Source of the DNA: Candidatus Omnitrophota bacterium
Lineage (GTDB): Bacteria > Omnitrophota > Koll11 > Gygaellales > Profunditerraquicolaceae
NCBI GenBank assembly: GCA_028717765.1
Contig: JAQUNE010000033.1
Location: 1-11,580, forward strand
Direction: 5' to 3'
Length of the DNA: 11,580 nt
Under the pieces are notes generated by a model, which worked only from the letters and a program-made list of their open reading frames with translations, searched no databases and was not told where the DNA came from. Of the stretch, positions 1 through 7,920 are shown one piece after another. The position numbers and the translations under genes are program-made. Numbering within the stretch: the stretch's first letter is position 1; every line of letters begins with the position of its first letter.

Positions 1-330
1 TGTCGGACGATTATAATAAGGAGACACCTGTAACGAGGCATCTGCCCCGGCTTTTGCCGCATGCTGGGTGAGCATAATTGCTTCTTCTGTGGAATTCGAA
101 CCCGTACCGGCAATCACCAATACCCTTTTTTTCACTTGTTCAATGGTGATTTCAATCACTTTATCATGCTCTTCAAAAGATAAAGTAGCAGATTCGCCGG
201 TTGTCCCGCAGGGTACAATACCAGAGGTGCCATTTTTAATCTGAAATTCGATCAATTCCCTAAGTTTCTTTTCGTCAACTTTGCCGTTTTTAAATGGAGT
301 AACAATCGCAACAATTGAGCCTTTAAACAT
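1..330 (-). CDS. dapA: 4-hydroxy-tetrahydrodipicolinate synthase, N-terminal 110 residues (cut by window edge)
   Basis: DapA condenses pyruvate with aspartate semialdehyde, the first committed step of diaminopimelate and lysine synthesis, in the cytoplasm. The visible N-terminus reads [20 protein letters not shown], the usual start of the TIM-barrel fold. It is followed by the GTTGES phosphate/substrate loop near residues 42-47, [10 protein letters not shown] near 71-80, and SPYYNRPT at 103-110, which carries the family's proton-relay tyrosine. The Schiff-base lysine lies past the left edge and cannot be checked. The ATG overlaps the last 8 nt of dapF, and an AAGGAG ribosome binding site lies 6 nt upstream inside dapF, so the start is well supported. 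It is the last gene seen in the operon. Identity is seen from motifs; membership of the broader DHDPS/NAL family with another substrate is possible but unlikely beside dapF and lysA. Confidence 0.95.
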   Translation of the reverse strand, partial: MFKGSIVAIVTPFKNGKVDEKKLRELIEFQIKNGTSGIVPCGTTGESATLSFEEHDKVIEITIEQVKKRVLVIAGTGSNSTEEAIMLTQHAAKAGADASLQVSPYYNRPT

Positions 331-1135
331 AATATTCTCCTTCATACACTATTTTAACTTTCCCTTCCAACCAAACCTCTTCAAACTTATTTTTTGTTTT
401 CTTAAAAAATACGCTTAAATTTTCTCCGCTCTGAGTAGAGAGATTGATTGTATTGCCAGTGGCTCCCTTCAAAGAAAAAACGAGCGCAGAAGCTACAGAA
501 CCTGTGCCACAAGCCAAGGTTTCATCTTCTACACCTCTTTCATAGGTACGGATCTTTAAAGAATTTTTATCCAACACTTCCACAAAATTTACATTTGTAC
601 CAAAAGGGGAAAATACCCGGTGATAGCGGATAAATCTGGCTAAATCCGTAATCTTCATCTTCTCCAACCCTTGCGTAAAAATTACCACATGCGGTACTCC
701 GGTATTAATAAAATTTAATCTTAAAACCCTGCCCATTACTTTAATGGGCAGGTCTAATTTTATATTCTTTGGTGCGGTTAATTTAATGCTTACATCTTCT
801 TTCTCTACATTCGCCTCAATAATCCCTGCTTTGGTTTCGATTTTTAACCAATGTGTTTTTGACAAAGTAATATTACGGCAGGCGTATAATGCGGCGCACC
901 TGGCTCCATTACCGCACATCTCTGCCTCTGAGCCATCGGCGTTAAAAATACGCATCGAGATCGCTGCTTTTTTTGATTTTTCCAATACCAAGAGGCCGTC
1001 GGCGCCTACGCCGAATTTTCTATGGCAAATCTTTCTCGCCAACTCTCGGTAATCGCTACCCGATATTCCATACGCAGGAATAACTACAAAATCATTCCCC
1101 GTAGCCACCATTTTTGTAAATGCAATTTTTCTCAT
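323..1135 (-). CDS. dapF: diaminopimelate epimerase
   Basis: DapF interconverts LL- and meso-diaminopimelate without a cofactor, giving the substrate for LysA and for peptidoglycan cross-links. The 270-residue product (family about 270-280) has both active-site cysteines in their standard settings: Cys74 in EMCGNGARC and Cys209 in LACGTGS. The N-terminal [11 protein letters not shown] block, [19 protein letters not shown] and NTGVPHVV are also typical. I chose the ATG at 1135 because MRKIAFTKM aligns with the usual DapF N-terminus. An in-frame ATG at 1171 would add 12 residues and overlap lysA by 35 nt. The chosen start has no clear Shine-Dalgarno sequence and lies one base after the lysA stop codon, so translation is probably coupled to lysA (inference). 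The stop overlaps the dapA start by 8 nt. Confidence 0.96.
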   Translation of the reverse strand: MRKIAFTKMVATGNDFVVIPAYGISGSDYRELARKICHRKFGVGADGLLVLEKSKKAAISMRIFNADGSEAEMCGNGARCAALYACRNITLSKTHWLKIETKAGIIEANVEKEDVSIKLTAPKNIKLDLPIKVMGRVLRLNFINTGVPHVVIFTQGLEKMKITDLARFIRYHRVFSPFGTNVNFVEVLDKNSLKIRTYERGVEDETLACGTGSVASALVFSLKGATGNTINLSTQSGENLSVFFKKTKNKFEEVWLEGKVKIVYEGEYYV

Positions 1136-1136
1136 T

Positions 1137-2408
1137 TTATAAACCAAGTAGAAAACCTGGGATCTCTTCATGATGGATTAAATCGTCCTGGGTTTCCCGC
1201 CTCCTGATTATATATGCCCGATCCTTTACTACTAAAACTTCCTCCGGGCGCCTCCTCGAATTATAATTAGAAGACATGCTAAAGCCGTATGCGCCTGCCC
1301 CCATCACTGCCAGAAACTCGCCTTCTTGGATTTGAGGTAATCTTCTTTCTTTGGCCAAAAAATCACCGCTTTCACAGATCGGGCCGACTACATCGGCTTT
1401 TTGCGTTTTACCTTGCGCGTTTTGCCTAATACTTAAAGGTAAAATTTGATGATAAGCATCATAAAGAGCCGGACGGATCAAATCATTCATACCGGCGTCT
1501 ACAATGACGAATTTCTTTTTCGGTGTAGATTTAAGATACAGCACTTTAGTAATTAAGATACCGGCATTACCCACTATAAACCTGCCCGGCTCAAGGATGA
1601 TCTTTAAACCGGTCTTTTTTAAATATGGAATAATTTTATCGGCATACTTCTGGGCAGTCTGGGGAGTTTCCTGATTATAAACAATCCCTAAGCCACCGCC
1701 AATATTAAGGTATTCTAGTCCGATACCAATGTGCTTTAAATGCTGAATAAAATCCGTAATCTTTTTGATTGCAGCCACAAAAGGCGCACTCTCGGTGATC
1801 TGCGAACCGATATGGATATGCAAACCGGCAATTTTTATAAAAGGAAAATTTTTCCGCTGCAGCAAAATCCTATAGGCATGATCCAGGTCTATTCCGAATT
1901 TATTGGTAATTTTACCCGTGGTAATAAATTTATGGGTCTTTACCTCCACATCCGGGTTGATCCTGATTGCCACCTGTGTAGTTTTATTTAATTTTTTGGC
2001 AATGCGGTTGATATTCTCTAGTTCCGGCAGTGATTCTACATTAAAAAACAAGATCCCCCTTCTAATTGCCTCCTCTATTTCTTTATCGGTTTTCCCTACT
2101 GAGGCATAGACGATTTTTCCCGTAGGACAGCCGGATTTTTGCGCGCGGAACAATTCCCCTCCGGAAACAATATCTAATCCTGCGCCTTTATCTACTAAAG
2201 CTTTGAGGATTGCCAGATTGGAATTTGCTTTTACCGAATAGCAGATTAGCGCATCGATTGAGCTAAAGGCATTTTTTAGCTTAATGTAATGATCAATTAA
2301 GGTATGATAGCTATAAACATACAGCGGAGTACCGTACTTTTTGGCTAATTCCTCTACCTTTATCTTTTCGCAGTAAAGATGATTATTTTTATATTGAAAT
2401 TCGTGCAT
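1137..2408 (-). CDS. lysA: diaminopimelate decarboxylase
   Basis: LysA is a PLP enzyme that decarboxylates meso-diaminopimelate to lysine, the last step of the pathway. The 423-residue protein has the fold-type III barrel with the PLP lysine at K60 (CYSVKANSN). It also has HIHIGSQ (197-203), the phosphate-binding glycine run NIGGGLG (235-241) and LEPGR (272-276). In the C-terminal beta domain the family signatures GPICESGDFLA (catalytic Cys345 from the partner subunit) and GAYGFSMSSNYNSR (371-384) are intact. These favour DAP decarboxylase over ornithine/arginine or carboxynorspermidine decarboxylases. The ATG overlaps the end of argH by 20 nt, with a GGGGG-rich ribosome binding site about 10 nt upstream inside argH. 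This gene is the join between the arginine and lysine halves of the operon. No defects were seen. Confidence 0.97.
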   Translation of the reverse strand: MHEFQYKNNHLYCEKIKVEELAKKYGTPLYVYSYHTLIDHYIKLKNAFSSIDALICYSVKANSNLAILKALVDKGAGLDIVSGGELFRAQKSGCPTGKIVYASVGKTDKEIEEAIRRGILFFNVESLPELENINRIAKKLNKTTQVAIRINPDVEVKTHKFITTGKITNKFGIDLDHAYRILLQRKNFPFIKIAGLHIHIGSQITESAPFVAAIKKITDFIQHLKHIGIGLEYLNIGGGLGIVYNQETPQTAQKYADKIIPYLKKTGLKIILEPGRFIVGNAGILITKVLYLKSTPKKKFVIVDAGMNDLIRPALYDAYHQILPLSIRQNAQGKTQKADVVGPICESGDFLAKERRLPQIQEGEFLAVMGAGAYGFSMSSNYNSRRRPEEVLVVKDRAYIIRRRETQDDLIHHEEIPGFLLGL

Positions 2409-3780
2409 CTAATTTTTTCCCCCAGTTTTTTATTTGCTTTCCTACCAGCCTTGGACTGGTACCGCCATAAGAAGTTTTTAAATCTACTGATCTCCAGGCA
2501 CTTAAAATATTTTTCACATCAGGCTCTAGCTTAGAAGAATACTTCTTTAAGGCTTGGTTAGTCAGGCTAGAAATTTTCTTTCCTTTATCCAGGCAATCCC
2601 TGACCATTTTTCCTACAACATCATGCGCCTCTCTATAGGAAAGCCCTTTTTTGATTAAATACTCTACGACATCTACGGAAAACAATGATTCATCCATTAA
2701 CCTCGCGGCAATCGCCCCTTTTTCAACCACGATATTCCCAAATAAGACCACAAAGATCTCTAAAATATCTTTCACCGTATCAATGGCATCAAAAAGCGGA
2801 GGTTTATCCAACTGTAGATCCCGATTATATGAAGAAGGTAACCCCTTCATGAGGATTAAAATGCTCGAGAGGTCGCCCTGGACCTTTCCCACGGATCCCC
2901 TGATCAGTTCTAAGACATCAGGATTCTTTTTGTGCGGCATAATGCTTGAACCGGTACAGAAGGAAAAATCGACATCGATAAAATTAAATTCCTTAGTTGA
3001 CCAAAGAATAAGATCTTCAGCTATCCTCGACAAATGTACTGCTAAAATTGCCAAATCCGCCAAAACTTCAATAATAAAATCCCGGTCACTCACGCTATCG
3101 ATACTGTTTTCGGTAAGTTTTTTAAACCCAAGTTCTTTCATTACGGATTTTCTATCGATAGGCAAACCCGTTCCGGAAAGCGCACAGCTGCCCAAAGGCA
3201 TGCTATCGCCCCTCTCTTTTGCATCCAAAAGCCTTGACTTATCTCTCTCCAAGCTCTCCAAATAAGCCAAAAGATGGTGCGCTAAAAGTACACATTGCGC
3301 CATTTGTAAATGCGTATAGCCGGGAATAATAATATTTTCATTACTCTTGGCAAATTTTAAAATTGATTTCTGTAAAAGACTTGTCATCTCAATAAGCTCT
3401 TTTATTTCATCCCTAAGGTACATCTTGATATCCAAAGCGATCTGGTCATTTCTTGAACGAGCGGTATGCAATTTATAAGCAGCAGCACCGATTTTTTTCG
3501 AAAGCACCTCCTGGATATTCGAATGCACGTCTTCTGCTCCAAAATCAAACTTAAATTTCCCGCCTTCCAAATCCTTTAATATAGAATTTAGCCCCTGCAC
3601 AATAAGATTGGCATCTTTTACCGGAATAATTTTTTGCTTACCCAGCATCCTGGCGTGGGCAATTGACCCTAAGCAATCATATTTGGCTAACCTTTTATCA
3701 AAAGAAATGCTCGATGTAAATTTATCGGTTAACAAACAGGTCTTTTTAGGAAATCTAGTACCCCATAATTTCTTCGCCAT
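2389..3780 (-). CDS. argH: argininosuccinate lyase
   Basis: ArgH splits argininosuccinate into arginine and fumarate, the last step of arginine synthesis, as a homotetramer of the fumarase/aspartase superfamily. The 463-residue length is normal. Visible landmarks are the N-terminal LWGTRF, GAEDVHSNIQ (81-90), HTARSRNDQ (105-113), GYTHLQMAQ (154-162) with the catalytic His157, MPLGSCALSGT (194-204) and the mobile signature loop CTGSSIMPHKKNP (275-287) with the catalytic serine. The loop has His where most ArgH proteins have Gln (MPQKKNP). His is common in related lyases such as PurB, but the TARSRNDQ block and the context support ArgH. The start lies one base after the argG stop, with AGGAG about 7 nt upstream inside the last argG codons. 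The 3' end overlaps lysA by 20 nt. Confidence 0.97.
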   Translation of the reverse strand: MAKKLWGTRFPKKTCLLTDKFTSSISFDKRLAKYDCLGSIAHARMLGKQKIIPVKDANLIVQGLNSILKDLEGGKFKFDFGAEDVHSNIQEVLSKKIGAAAYKLHTARSRNDQIALDIKMYLRDEIKELIEMTSLLQKSILKFAKSNENIIIPGYTHLQMAQCVLLAHHLLAYLESLERDKSRLLDAKERGDSMPLGSCALSGTGLPIDRKSVMKELGFKKLTENSIDSVSDRDFIIEVLADLAILAVHLSRIAEDLILWSTKEFNFIDVDFSFCTGSSIMPHKKNPDVLELIRGSVGKVQGDLSSILILMKGLPSSYNRDLQLDKPPLFDAIDTVKDILEIFVVLFGNIVVEKGAIAARLMDESLFSVDVVEYLIKKGLSYREAHDVVGKMVRDCLDKGKKISSLTNQALKKYSSKLEPDVKNILSAWRSVDLKTSYGGTSPRLVGKQIKNWGKKLDARISI

Positions 3781-3781
3781 T

Positions 3782-4963
3782 TTATCTCCTATAAGGCATT
3801 CCCCAAAGCTTAATAAAACCCTCGGCTAATTTTTGATCGAATTTATCTTCTTTGCCGTAGGTACTGAGTTCTTTTTTATAAAGCGAATGCGCTGATTTTC
3901 TTCCTACAGGGATACAGTTCCCCTTAAATAATTTTACCCTGATCGAACCGGTAACATTTTTTTGTGTAGTCTCGACAAAACTATCCATTGCCTGTTTTAA
4001 GGCCGAATACCAAAGCCCGTAATAAACCAATTCCGAATATTTTAAAGAAATAATCTCCTTGAAATGCGCCAATTCCCGATCAAGCACTAAACTTTCTAAT
4101 TCTTTGTGCGCGATATGTAAAATGGTCGCAGCCGGAGCCTCATAAATTTCCCGGGATTTGATCCCTACCAACCGATTTTCTACCAAATCACTTCTGCCTA
4201 CTCCATGCGTACCGCCGATTTCATTAAGCTGGCTAATCAAGTTCTTTAATTTATAACTTTTACCGTCGATTTTAACAGGAACGCCTTTTTCAAAAAAGAT
4301 CTCTAAATATTTAGGATAACTTGCTAAATGCGTGGGGCTCTTGGTAATTAAATAAGCATCCTCCGGAGGCTCCTGCTCTAGATCCTCCAAAACCCCGGAC
4401 TCAATACTGATCCCCCAGATATTTCTGTCAATACTATAGGGCTTTTTTTTGGTAACATCTATCGGGATATTGAAAATTTTAGCATATTCGATTTCTTCTT
4501 CCCGCGATTTAAATTCCCAGGTTCTTACCGGAGCAATAATCTCCAACTTAGGATCAAGTATTCCGGCGGTTACTTCAAACCTTACCTGGTCATTACCTTT
4601 TCCCGTACAGCCATGGGCAATTGCATCAGCTTTTTCCTTATGTGCCAATTGCACCAGGTATTTTGCAATTAAAGGCCGTCCTAGCGCCGTAGCTAACAAA
4701 TACTTACCTTCATAGATTGCATTTGCCTTTAATGCAGGAAGGCAAAAATCTTCCACAAATTCATTTTGCAGGTCCTTAATATAAACCTTGGATGCGCCGG
4801 CGACTAATGCCCGCTGCTCAATTGCCCCAAGGTCTTCACCTTTGCCTAAGCCTTGCCCCAGGTCAGCAACAAAACAAATAATCTCATACTGTTGTTCTTT
4901 GAGCCATCTGACAATACAAGAAGTGTCCAGTCCTCCTGAGTATGCTAAAACTACTTTTTTCAT
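3782..4963 (-). CDS. argG: argininosuccinate synthase
   Basis: ArgG joins citrulline and aspartate using ATP (released as AMP and PPi) to form argininosuccinate. The 393-residue protein is of the common roughly 400-residue type rather than the longer E. coli form. It shows the N-type ATP pyrophosphatase loop AYSGGLDTS (7-15), VADLGQG (32-38), YEGKYLLATALGRPLIA (84-100), and HGCTGKGNDQVRFE (117-130), which binds ATP and substrates. Further on it has GILDPKLEIIAPVR, a conserved block, and EIGGTHGVGRSDLVENRLVG, the citrulline/aspartate-binding region. The ATG is 2 nt after the argF stop, with an AAGGA-like ribosome binding site inside argF. The gene ends 1 nt before argH. Nothing is truncated or missing. 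Confidence 0.98.
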   Translation of the reverse strand: MKKVVLAYSGGLDTSCIVRWLKEQQYEIICFVADLGQGLGKGEDLGAIEQRALVAGASKVYIKDLQNEFVEDFCLPALKANAIYEGKYLLATALGRPLIAKYLVQLAHKEKADAIAHGCTGKGNDQVRFEVTAGILDPKLEIIAPVRTWEFKSREEEIEYAKIFNIPIDVTKKKPYSIDRNIWGISIESGVLEDLEQEPPEDAYLITKSPTHLASYPKYLEIFFEKGVPVKIDGKSYKLKNLISQLNEIGGTHGVGRSDLVENRLVGIKSREIYEAPAATILHIAHKELESLVLDRELAHFKEIISLKYSELVYYGLWYSALKQAMDSFVETTQKNVTGSIRVKLFKGNCIPVGRKSAHSLYKKELSTYGKEDKFDQKLAEGFIKLWGMPYRR

Positions 4964-4965
4964 TG

Positions 4966-5892
4966 TTAACTCTTGTCCTTTCCTAATAATTTGATCAATA
5001 TCGCCTTCTGTACATGCATTCTATTTTCTGCCTGATCAAAAACTACTGAATTAGGGCTATCCATTGCCTCGTCACTGATCTCTTCGCCCCTATGCGCGGG
5101 CAAACAATGCATGATCAGGCAATTCTTTTTCGCTTTTGCCAACAGATCTTTATTTACCTGAAAATCTTTAAAAATTTGTTTTCTCTTTGCCGCTTCGTCT
5201 TCCTGCCCCATACTCGCCCAGACATCCGTATAGATCACATCTGCCCCACAGGCAGCACTCTTAGGATCATTAAATAATTTTATTTCCGCTTTTTCTAACC
5301 TGGCAATCTTTTGCGACTCCTCTAAAACTTGGGGCTGCGGTTCATACTCTTTAGGGCTACCTACTTGCATATTCATTCCGGTCAAAGCTGCAGCAAAAAG
5401 CAAAGAATGACAAACATTATTCCCGTCTCCCACATAAGCCAGAGTCTTCCCCTTCACAGTTTTTAATTTTTCCTTAATCGTATAAATATCTGCCAAACCC
5501 TGGCATGGATGGGAAAAATCCGATAAGCCGTTAATTACTGGGACGGTAGCAAACTTAGCTAGATCCAAAACATTTTTATGCTCAAAGGTTCTGATGACTA
5601 TCCCATCAACATACCGGGAAAGGGTCTTTGCCACATCTTCAATTGATTCCCTGACCCCTAAATTAATTTCATTAGGCGCTAGATATACCGAATTGCCGCC
5701 TAATTGGTACATCCCGACGTCAAAAGAAACCCGGGTACGGTTAGACGGCTTCTGAAAAATTAGAGCCAGGGTTTTACCTGCGAGGGCTTTGTTGAACTTC
5801 TGCTTATTCTTTTTTAACTGATCAGTAAGCGTAAAAATTTCCTCGATCTCTTTGCCTGTCAGGTCCTTAATCGATACTAAATCTTTTTTCAT
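4966..5892 (-). CDS. argF: ornithine carbamoyltransferase
   Basis: This enzyme transfers the carbamoyl group of carbamoyl phosphate to ornithine, giving citrulline. The 308-residue protein has the carbamoyl phosphate loop KPSNRTRVSF (48-57; the SxRTR motif), HPCQ (128-131), YVGDGNN at the ornithine domain, the DVWASMGQE (223-231) ornithine-closing SMG loop and HCLPAHRGEE (262-271) with the catalytic cysteine. These last two motifs separate it from aspartate carbamoyltransferase and from the acetyl- or succinyl-ornithine variants. It overlaps the end of argD by four bases (ATGA), with an AGGGAG ribosome binding site about 8 nt upstream. No carAB genes for carbamoyl phosphate supply are seen in the window. 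The operon context points to the biosynthetic rather than the catabolic role. Confidence 0.97.
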   Translation of the reverse strand: MKKDLVSIKDLTGKEIEEIFTLTDQLKKNKQKFNKALAGKTLALIFQKPSNRTRVSFDVGMYQLGGNSVYLAPNEINLGVRESIEDVAKTLSRYVDGIVIRTFEHKNVLDLAKFATVPVINGLSDFSHPCQGLADIYTIKEKLKTVKGKTLAYVGDGNNVCHSLLFAAALTGMNMQVGSPKEYEPQPQVLEESQKIARLEKAEIKLFNDPKSAACGADVIYTDVWASMGQEDEAAKRKQIFKDFQVNKDLLAKAKKNCLIMHCLPAHRGEEISDEAMDSPNSVVFDQAENRMHVQKAILIKLLGKDKS

Positions 5893-7058
5893 CGAAGCGC
5901 TCCCTCTAATATTTCCATTGCTTGATCAACTTCTTTTTTAGTGACGTTTAGAGCGGGCATTAAACGTAATACTACGTCATGCGTGCAATTAATCAACAAT
6001 CCTTGCTCTAAACATTTCTCAACAATGGATTTTCCCGGGACACTTAATTCCATTCCTGCCATTAACCCTATACCTCTAACTTCTTTAATGATCGGGTATT
6101 TATCTTTTAGGCTATTTAGCTTTGCAAAGAGATATTCACTCATCTTTTGCGTATTTAATAATAATTTTTCTTTATGCATTGCCTGTAGCACTGCTAAAGC
6201 TGCACGAGCTATTACCGGCCCTCCTCCGAAAGTCGAAGCATGCATCCCTGGCCCCAAGGTATCAGCGATTTCTTTTTTTACCACCATCACTCCAATCGGT
6301 AAACCTCCGCCTAATGCCTTTGCCAAGGTCATAATATCCGGCGTCACCCCGAAATGCTCGAAACAGAACATTTTTCCGGTTCTTCCCACCCCGGTTTGTA
6401 CTTCATCGACAATTAAAAGTAAATTTTTCTCATCACAAAGTTTTCTTAAAGCTAAAACAAATTCCTTATCCGCGACATTAACTCCGCCTTCCCCCTGAAT
6501 CAGCTCCAACATTATGCCAACGGTTTTCTCGGTAATCGCCTGCTTGACCGCTAGAAGATCATTAAATTTTACCGTCTTAAAACCTTCGGGTAAAGGCTCA
6601 AACCCAACCTGATATTTTTTTTGGCCAGTAGCAGTTACAGTGGCCAGGGTCCGGCCATGGAAGGAATTCTCAAAGGTAATAATTTCATATCTACCCTTGC
6701 CGAATTTTCGGCTAAATTTTATCGCTCCTTCATTGGCTTCAGCTCCGGAATTACAGAAAAATACCTTGGCCGCAAATGTAAGCTCAACAATTTCCTTGGC
6801 TAACTTTGCCTGAGGGATATTGTAATAATTATTGGGGATAAAAATCAATTTAGAAACCTGATCCCGCACTGCCTCCATCACTTTCGGATGGCAATGCCCG
6901 AGATTTCCAACACCCCAACCCGGGAAAAAATCCAAATAAGCTTTCTGATGCACATCCCAAAGCCGGCTGCCCTTACCTTTGACAAACACCAAGGGTACCT
7001 TAGTATAAGTCGGCAGGATATTCTCTTTATAACTTTGGAATATTTCTTCAGCTTTCAT
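5889..7058 (-). CDS. argD: acetylornithine aminotransferase
   Basis: ArgD is a class III PLP aminotransferase that turns N-acetylglutamate semialdehyde plus glutamate into N-acetylornithine. The 389-residue protein carries SGAEANEGAIK (104-114), FHGRTLATVTATGQ (133-146), ELIQGEGG (185-192), VDEVQTGVGRTG (217-228) with PLP-contacting Asp218, and TLAKALGGGLP (244-254) with the Schiff-base Lys247. GMHASTFGGGP (271-281) is the phosphate-gripping segment. It overlaps argB by four bases (ATGA), with GGAG 8 nt upstream of the start, and overlaps argF likewise. Members of this family often also act as succinyl-DAP aminotransferase (DapC). With dap genes in the same operon that second role is possible, but the sequence cannot show it. 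Confidence 0.95.
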   Translation of the reverse strand: MKAEEIFQSYKENILPTYTKVPLVFVKGKGSRLWDVHQKAYLDFFPGWGVGNLGHCHPKVMEAVRDQVSKLIFIPNNYYNIPQAKLAKEIVELTFAAKVFFCNSGAEANEGAIKFSRKFGKGRYEIITFENSFHGRTLATVTATGQKKYQVGFEPLPEGFKTVKFNDLLAVKQAITEKTVGIMLELIQGEGGVNVADKEFVLALRKLCDEKNLLLIVDEVQTGVGRTGKMFCFEHFGVTPDIMTLAKALGGGLPIGVMVVKKEIADTLGPGMHASTFGGGPVIARAALAVLQAMHKEKLLLNTQKMSEYLFAKLNSLKDKYPIIKEVRGIGLMAGMELSVPGKSIVEKCLEQGLLINCTHDVVLRLMPALNVTKKEVDQAMEILEGALR

Positions 7059-7909
7059 CTTACAATCTCCGTCCCCACTCCTTGATTGGTAAAAATTTCC
7101 AATAATAGTCCATGGGGCGTACGCGCATCAATAATATGTGTTTTTTTCACGCCATCTTCTAATGCCTTAATACAAGCGTTTACTTTAGGAATCATCCCCT
7201 GCTGGATCACTTTATCCTGCACCAAGCCCTTCGCCTCTTTAGTAGTAATCGTGGAAAGGAAGGAGTGCGGATCTTCGGGATTACGCATGATCCCTTTGAC
7301 ATTAGTCAATAAAACCAATTTTTCCGCCTTTAGTTGCGCAGAAATACTGGCAGCGGCTTCATCGGCATTAACATTGTAAGTTTTTTTATCATGGCTTGCG
7401 CCCATTGGTAAAACTACCACCACATGGTCACGGTCTAGTTGATCTGTGATCGGCTCAGCATTAATCCCGCTAATAAAACCAACTAAGCCCAAATCTATCT
7501 TGGATTTTTTCTTCTCTGCCTGGATGATTTTCTTCTCTTTTCCGTTTAAACCCACTGCCTTGGCACCTAATTCGGCAATCTCCGCAACAATAAGGTCATT
7601 TAATTTTTGCAGCTCTTCTTCCACTACCTGTAAAGTTTCCTCATCGGTAACACGCATCCCATCGACAAATTCGGCTTTTTTCCCGGATGAACGCATACGG
7701 TCACTGATATTCGGCCCTCCGCCATGCACTAAAACCGGTTTTAAGCCCATAAAATTTAAGAAAACAATATCTTCTAAAACTCCCTTTCTAATTTTATCTT
7801 CGCCCAAAATGCTTCCGCCGTATTTAATCACAATAATTTTCTTGTGAAATTTTTTGATATAAGGCAAGGCCTCAATCAATACATCTGCCTTCTTAATTGC
7901 TTCTTCCAT
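7055..7909 (-). CDS. argB: acetylglutamate kinase
   Basis: ArgB phosphorylates N-acetylglutamate with ATP, the second step of the acetylated route. The 284-residue protein shows the amino acid kinase fold: IKYGGS (28-33, with Lys29 at the ATP phosphates), VHGGGPNI (61-68) for acetylglutamate, VLPMG (166-170), NVNADEAA (179-186), LLTNVKG (200-206) and GMIPKV (238-243). The first 24 residues, ADVLIEALPYIKKFHKK and flanks, form the extra N-terminal helix that in studied relatives marks arginine-inhibited hexameric kinases. Arginine feedback is therefore likely (inference from family). The ribosome binding site GAAAGG lies 6 nt from the ATG in the 11-nt gap after argJ, the only real gap in the operon. 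The gene overlaps argD by four bases. Confidence 0.97.
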   Translation of the reverse strand: MEEAIKKADVLIEALPYIKKFHKKIIVIKYGGSILGEDKIRKGVLEDIVFLNFMGLKPVLVHGGGPNISDRMRSSGKKAEFVDGMRVTDEETLQVVEEELQKLNDLIVAEIAELGAKAVGLNGKEKKIIQAEKKKSKIDLGLVGFISGINAEPITDQLDRDHVVVVLPMGASHDKKTYNVNADEAAASISAQLKAEKLVLLTNVKGIMRNPEDPHSFLSTITTKEAKGLVQDKVIQQGMIPKVNACIKALEDGVKKTHIIDARTPHGLLLEIFTNQGVGTEIVR

Positions 7910-7920
7910 TTTAACCTTTC

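Noticed and set aside
1136..1171. Longer dapF start at ATG 1171
   Set aside because: The extra 12 residues do not fit the DapF family N-terminus and would overlap lysA by 35 nt; MRKIAFTKM at 1135 fits.
2651..3265. Open frame of 204 codons on the plus strand
   Set aside because: It lies wholly inside argH on the opposite strand, matches no family I recognise, and its composition is what the complement of argH codons would give.
4966..5892. N-acetyl- or N-succinyl-ornithine carbamoyltransferase instead of ArgF
   Set aside because: The DVWASMGQ and HCLPAHRGEE motifs are those of true ornithine carbamoyltransferase, and ArgJ upstream supplies free ornithine.
5941..6498. Open frame of 185 codons on the plus strand
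   Set aside because: It is the antisense shadow of argD, which is intact with all catalytic motifs; there is no ribosome binding site or family signature. The same applies to the smaller plus-strand frames elsewhere.
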